NCBI RefSeq assembly: GCF_000485595.1
Contig: NW_014577267.1
Span: 215,344 to 266,996 of the forward strand
DNA: 51,653 bases
Origin: Priapulus caudatus
Lineage: Eukaryota > Priapulida > Priapulimorpha > Priapulimorphida > Priapulidae
Reading direction: 5' to 3'
Shown one piece after another: positions 33,315-41,900 of the stretch. A program made the position numbers and the translations under genes. Position 1 is the stretch's first letter. Every line of letters begins with the position of its first letter. Below the pieces are notes generated by a model. The model was given only the letters and a program-made list of their open reading frames with translations, did no database searches and was not told the DNA's origin.

Positions 33315-34814
33315 CTGCAAGACAAAACAGAAACCGTTCATTTTGTTGCTACGAGCACATCTTATACTCACACAAATGCACATTGGCCTGACAGACACCT
33401 ATGGTGTGATAACTATCAGCAATACCTTGTGTTAAGTCTCCAACTGGTTGGCAAGCTACATTTTTACATGGGGGGATATAGTTTCCAGACTAATTTGTAC
33501 GCTGTGGCTATATGCCCGGCAGCCGGGCACGGTCTTCGATTTCCTAAATGCCCGGCAGTTCCTAACCCTAACCCTAACTCTGACCCTAATTCTAACCCTA
33601 ACCCTAATCCTAACCATTGTTTACTTGAGATAACGCTAAAAATTCAAAACCGCCAGGCATTTAGGAAATCGAAGACCGTGCCCGGCAGCCGTCAGATATT
33701 AGATACAATAATGTAACCCAAACCCAAGAGGATAGGGTTACAACGCGAGCCTATACCTTTTTGCGGAGGAATGCCCGAGTGAATCACTCGGGCCGGTTTG
33801 CTGGTGTATTTTCAGAGACTAGAACTTCAAAACTGGGTTTATTCTAAACACGAACCTTTCTCCGCTATTCGGGAACTTACTTTGTATCGCAATACTCTGT
33901 ATTAAACTAATATAACCTGTTACAAAAATTCGAAGTGACGAGCGGCGAATCTACTGAGCGCCATTTCTGTTGACCTGTGACGTACGCATTTCCCAATACG
34001 CATAGCGATCGGCAAACGCAGCGCCCTCCGATTGGTCGGTGAATCCGCTCTTCAAACCGAAGTACGTCACAGGTCAACAGAAATGGCGCTCAGTAGATTC
34101 GCCGCTCGTCACTTCGAATTTTTGTAACAGGTTATATTAGTTTAATACAGAGTATTGCGATACAAAGTAAGTTCCCGAATAGCGGAGAAAGGTTCGTGTT
34201 TAGAATAAACCCAGTTTGGAAGTTCTAGTCTCTGAAAATACACCAGCAAACCGGCCCGAGTGATTCACTCGGGCATTCCTCCGCAAAAAGGTATAGGCTC
34301 GCGTTGTAACCCTATCCTCTTGGGTTTGGGTTACATTATTGTATCTAGTCAGATATATGCCGGCTGCCGGGCATATAGCCACTCTGTAATTTGTAGGTGT
34401 ACATAAATTTCAAAGAGCGCTGGATAGGTTTGGTATGTGTTGATGAAATAGTGCATTGTTAAATCAAAATTGCTATGCCACCCTGCAGACTATAGGTGGT
34501 ACCGTAGCCGTAGGTACTGTCATATTTGATATTTATTGTATGTACAGTTCAACTATGTCTATCGTCCAGGTTTGTATGGCGATATATCGATGAATCGTCC
34601 CATGGCATATCATATGACATAAAAATTACGATTCCTGCCCTAGGAAATATCAAAGTCACACCCTTCTTTTAACAACACCAACATTCATAACGACGCACTC
34701 AAAACGCGCCGTTTCTTTCCACAAACATTACAACGGCGTCCGGAAACTTAACGATAAGGCAAAAAATTAGATCAACACAAACCTTGCCACAAGAGATAAC
34801 TTGCTCATGTTCAT
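31376..34814 (-). CDS. RACGAP1: Rac GTPase-activating protein 1 (MgcRacGAP/CYK-4), two exons
   Basis: Joining 34814-34783 and 33314-31376 gives a 656-residue protein (human about 632). With kinesin-6 it forms centralspindlin, which bundles midzone microtubules, recruits ECT2 and drives cytokinesis. The N-terminal coiled coil is about residues 35-115 with LELKLKHARQQIE, conserved in the family. The middle is disordered and phosphorylatable, followed by the motif NSIVATTTVTVPETGPI. The C1 domain is about 317-365 (H, then C-x2-C, C-x2-C and H-x2-C spacing as in C1). The RhoGAP domain is about 392-567 with arginine finger R415 in GIYRVPGS. The C-terminus ends FASPVLK, matching the family's FASPMLK. 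Only one intron remains, after codon 10. Confidence 0.95.
33504..34382. mobile_element. Nested palindromic MITE in RACGAP1 intron
   Basis: The outer ends GTGGCTATATGCCCGGCAG (33504) and CTGCCGGGCATATAGCCAC (to 34382) are inverted. Inside, arms at about 33683-33985 and 34062-34371 are inverted copies about 300 bp long with almost no mismatch. Each arm contains the self-complementary GCCCGAGTGA/TCACTCGGGC. A further small inverted pair (GCATTTAGGAAATCGAAGAC near 33656 and its complement near 33531) encloses telomere-like CCCTAA repeats. No open frame; non-autonomous. The damaged counterpart is about 23420-24315. Confidence 0.82.
33563..33616. repeat. Interstitial telomere-like (CCCTAA)n run
   Basis: Eight or nine CCCTAA-type units, some degenerate (CTCTGA, CCTAAT), lie inside the palindromic MITE. 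This suggests TTAGGG-type telomeric sequence in the lineage. Similar runs occur at 11212-11250 and about 36115-36133. Confidence 0.75.
34783..34814 (-). CDS. RACGAP1: RACGAP1 exon 1
   Basis: A 32-bp exon encoding MNMSKLSLVA plus AG of an arginine codon, followed by donor GTTTGT. The phase fits exon 2 exactly, and the joined MNMSKLSLVARYDDLVRNTS aligns with the human start (NVRNLFEQLVRR). In the noisy copy both the ATG context and the donor are damaged. Confidence 0.8.
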
Positions 34815-35043
34815 TGTTCCAAATTCAGTGACTAGTCCCGCGAGATGGAAGTAGAATGCAGAAATAGGTAAACCTGCAAATAGCCAAAGCCAAAGGTTAC
34901 AAAACATTGCTTCAGCAGTTTACCATCAATATAGATAATACATATTATGCTCTCGTACAAGGGCTAATGATTGAAAGTAGTAATTTAGTCTTATTCGACG
35001 ACTGGACCTCAATTTAGACTCGAGTCGCATTCGTCGACCGACC

Positions 35044-35804
35044 AAAATCATTCAAACCAATCGCCATTCTATGCAGCCTTGGCTAAAAGACTCACTAACC
35101 ACCGGTAAACAGCTTCATTAACGTTCGAAGAGTAACGCAAACAAAGGTTAACATACGTTACCTTCATATACAGTTCATACTATTTTAAATCTCCACTAAA
35201 CACGAACCAACATCTTCTATTTTGATTGCAGGCTGACCGAGAAACGAACAAGTTGATAATCCACAATATCGCGCACTTCTTTCAAAATCAATCGTGGCCA
35301 ATCAGAACGTAGTATGTCACGTGATATACTAATCCCGCGATGCATCTCGCTACAAACAAGTTGTAATGTTTTGATGAACTTGCTGAAGTCTGAGTAAAGC
35401 TTACTTTATCGTATAGTTTTATTTATATATATGCTACATGTTATTATACATAGATCACTTATCACTGAACTGTGATAGCGTGAGTGTCAAGTACCTCACG
35501 ACTGACACGAGTTAGTAACGCATACGGTCAGTAAAAGTCTATACTGTACTTGTAGTTGTAGACTATGTCTATACTGACTATAGTCTATAATTATACTGAA
35601 TTAGTGAATATATACATTCCTCTGATAGTGATAGTGATACTCCTCTATAACCCTAACCATAAGGCATAACCCTAACGCACTTCGTGATACTTCTACTTCT
35701 ACTTCTACTTCTATACTGGACAGTCCGTAAGGAATAAACGTCCAGGGCTATAGCTAGCCATGGTGTGTGTGACCTAGCTTGGGTACAGCCAGGTAGTTAG
35801 CCTT
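35044..35804. other. Non-coding spacer between RACGAP1 and SPG11 (divergent)
   Basis: No gene is recognised. It contains scattered CCCTAA-like words (about 35649-35672) and a short CTTCTA repeat (about 35690-35716). It presumably includes the RACGAP1 promoter, just left of 35044. No TATA-like or initiator element can be assigned. Confidence 0.45.
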
Positions 35805-36082
35805 TTTTTTAGCCGAATGGCACTGAGGGTGGTCACAGCCAGAGTTTTTTGCGCCCTCAGTGGTTCTTTTACGTCCCCATTGGTCTTAGTATTACTATAT
35901 TTACTAATACTGGAGACAGGACCGCCATTTTACGTGGTCATCCGAGCCACGGGAGATTCACAGTCTCCAATGTTGAGAGCCAGGTTTTTACACCTTCAGA
36001 AAATTCACTGCCCCATCCGGGGTTTGAACTCACAGCCTTCAGTGGACAGTATACGTGGCCTAACCACTGGACCACGAGGGCT
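35805..36082 (-). mobile_element. tRNA-derived SINE
   Basis: Read on the minus strand, 36082-36010 resembles a tRNA(Glu)-like head: A box TGGTCCAGTGGTTAGG (36074-36059) and B box GAGTTCAAACCCC (36031-36019). About 200 bp of non-tRNA body follow, ending in an A-run (plus-strand T-run at 35803-35810). The acceptor stem does not pair well, so this is not a functional tRNA gene. I cannot name the SINE family. Confidence 0.7.
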
Positions 36083-36241
36083 CTCATTATAACCTAAGGT
36101 TATAATTTATGACTTAGGGTTAGGGTTAGGGTTTTTGCATCATTCCTTGATATACGGAAAGTGTGCATCATGCAGTTGATGATACACAGAAATCTGTGCA
36201 TCACTTCGTGATACGGCTAACGTGCCTAAAGTGGATTTGCG

Positions 36242-36484
36242 CCCTTGCGACTGGCTGGTCGGGGTTCGATAAATAGCAACCCCGTTCTGCGCCTACCGTA
36301 GTGTGTATAAGAGTGTAGCCGGGGTTCGATAAATAGCAACCCCGTTCTGCGCCTACCGTAGTGTGTATAAGAGTGTATACAGGCTGGTGTATACACTCAC
36401 ATATACACTCTTATACACACTACGGTAGGCGCATAATGGGGTTGAAATATATTTATCGAACCCCGACCAGCCAGTCGCAAGTGC
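36242..36484. mobile_element. Foldback element with internal 60-bp duplication
   Basis: The left end CTTGCGACTGGCTGGTCGGG (36244) is mirrored by the right end CCCGACCAGCCAGTCGCAAG (to 36481). The left arm contains two tandem copies, exactly 60 bp apart (36261 and 36321), of a block starting GGGGTTCGATAAATAGC; the right arm has one inverted copy. No open frame. Confidence 0.8.
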
Positions 36485-36877
36485 CTGTGCTCTTACTCTT
36501 AGACCATCGACTATCTTAGACTATCGAGTACCAATGGCATTGTACTAAACCAATGTCTTCCCACCATCTCATTAGCTGTAGGTATCATAAACACATGGCT
36601 TTATTGAACGTCTTTTCTTCTAATGTGATGAACAAAATGTGGTATATTTCTCGTCTTTTTTCAGATTTGAGATATTTTTGCATAAGCTGTTTTCATTTCA
36701 CACAAAGGTCATCTCCGTTCACAACTCAAATTTACCCACTTTTTCTGATACACCTTGGCTCCCTTCTGCTCTGCATTCATCTTACTGTGCTTCAGCAGAA
36801 TTCCTGTATTTGCCCCATTTAAAAAACACTTAAAGAGGCTAGATATAGTTGAACGGCTACTGATTTAAGACGTGGCG

Positions 36878-37469
36878 CAGGGCTCGAATTAACCGACGGC
36901 ACCGACGGCAATTGCCGGCGGTGCCCCTATCAATCGCCGTACTGCCCCTGAAAATCCAACCCGACCGACGGCAGTCACCTGCCTTGCCCTTTTGTGTAAT
37001 TGCCGTCGGTGCCCTTTAATCTACTGCCCTAGTTTCGTTTTTAGTCGAGTCAACATAACACGTGCGCGTGCGTGCTGTAGTTGCAATGGTGAGCTTAAAA
37101 CCGATAGTCGCAGGAGGGAATAATAACAGCATCGGATAATTATTTGCTCCTGATAGCGGGCATGTAAAATTTCTTGTTACTGTACTTCCATTAGCAGAAG
37201 GGGGTACAGGGGTCGGTGTTACGGTGTAAGCTTACATGGGTGCCTATTGTTTTGTACATTAAAAGCAAGACGATGTTGATGTAATAATTTGTTATGAGTT
37301 TTCCTTTATTTTACAAAAGTGCCTTTGTGCCCTTCTCAAATTTTGAGAGTTGCCTTGGTGCCTTTTAAAATTGCCTCTGTGCCCTTCCATTTTAGAGAAA
37401 ATTCAAGGCGATTTCTCACATGCCCTAAAAAAATTGCCTTGCCCTTCTCGTCGCTTAATTCGAGCCCTG
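36878..37469. mobile_element. Non-autonomous hAT transposon with 8-bp target duplication
   Basis: A perfect 15-bp terminal inverted repeat, CAGGGCTCGAATTAA and TTAATTCGAGCCCTG, is flanked on both sides by the exact 8-mer ACGTGGCG (36870-36877 and 37470-37477). An 8-bp duplication with CAGGG ends is diagnostic of the hAT superfamily. The 592-bp body has no transposase. Subterminal GACGGCA/TGCCGTC motifs recur several times. Confidence 0.9.
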
Positions 37470-37497
37470 ACGTGGCGCCACAAAAGACTAACGGACA

Positions 37498-37540
37498 AAG
37501 AAGAATGAGAGAGCGAGAGGGAGAGAGAGAGAGAGAGCGA

Positions 37541-37583
<43 letters not shown>

Positions 37584-38070
37584 AGAAAGAGAGAGACAAC
37601 GAGGGAGAGTGAGTGTGAGCGAGCGAGAGAGAGAGAGAGAGAGAAAGAGAGAGAAAGAAAAAGAGAAAGAAAGAGAGAGACAACGAGGGAGAGTGAGTGT
37701 GAGCGAGCGAGAGAGAGAGGGAGAAAGAGAGAGAGAGCAAAAGAGTGAGAGAGAAAGAGAGAGAGAGAGCGAGAGAAAGAGAAAGAAAGAGAGAGCGAGA
37801 GAGCGAGAGACAGAGAGAGAAAGAGAAAGAAAGAGAGAGACAACAAGGGAGAGTGAGTGTGAGCGAGAGGGTGAGAGAGAGGGAGAGAGAAAGAGAGAAA
37901 GAGAAAGAAAGAAAGAGAGAGAGAGAGAGGGAGAGAAAGAGAAAGAAAGAGAGAGACAACAAGGGAGAGTGAGTCTGAGCGAGCGAGAGAGAGCGTGAAG
38001 GGAAGAGAGAGAGCGAGAGCGAGAGAGAGAGAGAAAGAGAAAGAAAGAGAGAGACAACGAGGGAAAGCGA

Positions 38071-38135
<65 letters not shown>

Positions 38136-38153
38136 AGGGGAAGAGAGAGAGAG
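37498..38153. repeat. Long purine (GA-rich) tract with higher-order repeats
   Basis: About 650 bp almost purely G and A on the plus strand. The block GACAACGAGGGAGAGTGAGTG, sometimes with AAGGG for GAGGG, recurs at about 37596, 37679, 37839, 37956 and 38053. The long serine/leucine frames on the minus strand are by-products. It lies about 670 bp upstream of the SPG11 start. Confidence 0.92.
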
Positions 38154-38825
38154 TGATTTTGTTGTCTATGCCTACCAAATTACCAATGGCTACATTGTAG
38201 TACACGCACAGTAGTAGGTGCACGTTGACCTATGAGTATTTGGCAGATATAGCATATGTTCTGTTGTGATGTGGCGATACACAGCCGTAGTAAAGCAAAA
38301 TAAGAATATAGGGACAAGGGAAAATAGGGACGGGGGAACATGGAGTGGACCCCCTCCCAGGCGCCACTCACCCCTAGCAGCCATAAACATGCTCCGCCTG
38401 CACGCGACATCACTTTGCGCTACAGGCATGAAACAATCGGGGGGGGGCGCTCATCAATCGACACCGCCGCTCTCCACAACGCACGTTCATCGTACGCGCT
38501 AGCAGCAAGTGCGACATACGCTGGCTATCTGCAACACCCGTTATTGATTACACATCTCCCCCTTCGTCGTTGTACCGCCTACACTATATTTAGATTCTAA
38601 ACCGTTGACTTCGGTGTGCGCGTATCAGGGCCGCGAGTGCCTCTGACGTAATTTTGTTGGCTCCTACCGAAGTGCATGTCGGGATAGTGAGCTCCTCATT
38701 TATCCACAATACACTTCACTGGGTCTAGAGTCTGAACGCATACAGTCTCTTTAATATTATAATATTAATAAATTATAAAAGCGTTGATATAGTACAAAGT
38801 CACTTTTTCTCGCAGGAGTTAAAAA
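38154..38825. promoter_or_regulatory. SPG11 upstream region or 5' intron
   Basis: No exon of the expected spatacsin N-terminus is recognised here. It ends in a strong acceptor-like CACTTTTTCTCGCAG (38801-38815), ten bases before the ATG. Confidence 0.35.
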
Positions 38826-38949
38826 ATGGCAGAAGGCAAACTAAATGATAACTTGGACAAGTTCTCGGTGCCAATCATTGCACTGGAAGTTGGACTGAAA
38901 CATTGGCAGTTGGATACTATTGAGTTCTTCTTGAAGAGCAAAGAAAATG
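38826..38949 (+). CDS. SPG11: SPG11 exon with candidate start codon
   Basis: The ATG has a strong context (A at -3, G at +4). It encodes 41 codons plus one base; donor GTAAGA is at 38950. The conserved VPIIALEVGLKHWQLDTIEF segment lies here. After the acceptor-like CGCAG (to 38815) all three frames meet a stop before the conserved part, so a longer protein cannot be read through that acceptor. Either translation begins here, or a weaker acceptor such as TGGCAG at 38832 is used. Confidence 0.75.
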
Positions 38950-41900
38950 GTAAGAATTATAATTATTACCCTTCACAAGAAATTCAGTGTTGGTTCCTCA
39001 ACTCCCAGACTTTCTTTGTAGGCTTGACTGTTAGTAATTATGTAACCTGGTCAGTTCCACGGTGAGTTGTGTTACTTGTGTAGCATATAATAACAGTGAA
39101 AGCCTATATTGTGTTTCAAATTTCCTGTCGCCACCAGCCACCAGCCACCATCGCCCTTCATTCAACGTTTCCTGGGCACATGTAACATTACTCCTGACAC
39201 ATGTAACATTGGGTATTCTATTTATTTTTCAGAGTTGAATGGCATGGGTCCCGACAAGAACATTTCTATAGAAACTGGAGAGGAGTTGCGTGAGATCATA
39301 CTCATCCTGGTCAATGCAGTAGAACGGAATTTGACGGATCTACAAACTCGATCGTTTGCCAACCGACTTCTGTCACTTTCTCTTAACTTTCTCAATAAAT
39401 TGATGCAAATTCTCTGCGAGTGCCAAATCGTGCCAACCAAATCTGCCGACGTCAACAATGCTGAAGGCATTCCCAACGAAGTCGGCCATGTTGCGAACCT
39501 CGTTATGTCGTCGATATCGCGGCTGCGTGGCTCAGTTGAAGATTTGCGTGAAGAGGAGGATGTGGGAATCCCCAGGAGCCAGTGCGTGCCTGTATACATC
39601 TCTGACTGCAATGACATGTCATCAGATGAAATCGTTGAGCGTGCTATTCTCTCTGGTCGGTCCCCAGAGTGTCAGCATTACTTGTATAATTGCCGGGGAG
39701 TTGATCTTCTGCAACTAGACAAGGCGATTCGGACCGGCCTTGTTCTCGTCTTACAAAGTCTCCTGAACAGAGACATTCTGCGGGCATCTCGGCTTCTCAC
39801 TAACATGGGCTTCGACGACACGTCAAACCTGAAAAAGATTTGCATGTTTACGTTTAACAGGCCATTGAGGGAATACCTCGCTCAGTGGCTGATGCAGGCA
39901 GGTCACCTAAGCTCCACAGAGCAGGCATCTCTTACATTCCTCCTCCAAGTTGAAGAGCTTTATAGCTGTCCGTCATTCGCTAACGCGAAGCAGATGAGGT
40001 TAGAGTCGGAGGGCAACAGTTGGGGTGCGTCTCCAGCTATGCGAGTCCTTCTAACAGAGGCGACGTTGATCGCAGACGTAGCAGACTGCCACCTGAGTCA
40101 GCCAGACGACGTGCACGTGACGCACAGCGAAAGCAGTGCGTACAGTCGCCTCTGCTTGCATTGGGTGCAGGGATGGGACGCGGCGACGCGGCAGAAGGTG
40201 CTTGCCGAGAGACGGCTGGAAACTGCCAGCGACCACAGCTTGAAGGAGACTGCCAGCGGCGGCAGCTTGAAGGAGACTGCCAGCGACCGCAGCTTGAAGG
40301 AGACTGCCAGCGGCGGCAGCTTGAAGGAGACTTCCAGCGACGGCAGCTTGAAGGAGACTGCCAGCGACGGCAGCTTGAAGGAGACTGCCAGCGACGGCAG
40401 CTTGAAGGAGACTGCCAGCAACGGCAGTTTGAGAGAAGCGACTGCAGCGGACGGCAGCTTGAAGGGAGATCTGCAAGCCGACGCAGCTTGAAGGAGCACT
40501 GCAGCACGACAGCAGCTTGAAGGAGCACCGCAGCGGATGGCAGCTTGAAGGAGACGGCCAGCGACGGCCAGCTTGAAGGAGACTGCCAGCGCCGGCCCAG
40601 CTTGAAAGGAGACTGCAGGGACGACAGCTGAAGGAGACTGCTAAGCCGGGTAGAACTACGGCAGCTTGAGGAGACTGACACAGCCGACAGCAGCTTGAAG
40701 GAGACTGCCAAGGCGATGGCAGCTGAAGGCCAGACTGCCAGCAGACAAGCAGCTTGAAGCGAGGACTGTCCAGCGACGGCCAGCTGAAGGTAGACTGCCC
40801 AGCGGATGCCGCCAGCTTGAACGAGAGCTGCCAGGCCGACGCCAGCTTGGAAGGAGACTGCCAGCGACCGCAGCGTGAAGGAGACTGCCAGCGACGGCAG
40901 CGTGAAGGAGACTGCCAGCGCCGGCAGCTTGAAGGAGACTGCCAGCGACCGCAGCGTGAAGGAGACTGCCAGCGACGGCAGCTTGAAGGAGACTGCCAGC
41001 GACGGCAGCTTGAAGGAGACTGCCAGCGATGGCAGCTTGAAGGAGACTGCCAGGGACGACAGCTTGAAGGAGACAATCAGCGACGACGTGCTCTGGGACT
41101 ACCTGCTCGCTCACGGCGACTGGCCGCGGCTGCGATCTTGGATCGAGCGCGGCGCGGGCGTCACGTCGAGCATGGCCGACCGACTCGACGACGGAGATGC
41201 CGGCACAGACCTCCTGCGCGAGCGCGCGAGAGACTGCCTCGCCGCCAGGGGGCGCTTCTCCGCGGGCGAGCGACGCAGCTTCGGCCTCGTGCTCCACCGG
41301 TTGGTCGGCGCGCGGCGGCTGATGGCCGACGACTCGCCGCACGATGCCGTGTTTCGTCGCGCGTTCGTCGAGTTTTGCGTCGCGGAAATACTCCCGCACA
41401 TTCTCTACGGCTACGCGAGTCGGTTCGCGCTGAGGGAGCGTTCACCGTGCTTTGCGGCGCGGGATCTGCCGGACTGGGTTCGCATGATGCTGAAGTTTCA
41501 GCACGTGGAAGACTTCGAGAAGATCAGCGCGGGTGAGGCGAGCTGCGAGGCTGTGTCGGAGGCGAGTAGGGCGAACATGAAGATGCTTCTAGGCATTGAT
41601 GCATGTCACTTGCGGCTGATGACGGAGCATGGTAGACCACTGCTGGTGCTAGCAGATCTCTTGTATAGCAGTGATAATGTTTGCGAACGGTTACGGGGGA
41701 ACCTGAAGGAGGAGGAGACAATTCGAGCCGCTCTCGCAGATTATCCGAAGCTCTTAGACGTGATCTTCTCAAACGTTCCACCAGATGGCAGCACTTCGCC
41801 GGACATGACGATGTACCAGCTGTTGCAGGAGAACTGTCCCTTTGATGTTTCCCGGCTGTTCTCCTGGCAAGGTTCAAACGCTCTGCGTTCGCAGGACGAC

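Noticed and set aside
33315-33325. RACGAP1 starting within the large exon (MSCRYDD)
   Set aside because: The initiating codon would be TTG inside the acceptor TTGTCTTGCAG; a phase-matched first exon exists at 34783-34814.
36010-36082. Functional tRNA gene on the minus strand
   Set aside because: A and B boxes are present but the acceptor and anticodon stems do not pair well, and a SINE-like body and A-tail follow.
37336-38223. Long minus-strand serine/leucine frames
   Set aside because: Translation of the GA-rich tract; period-two DNA keeps frames open without coding.
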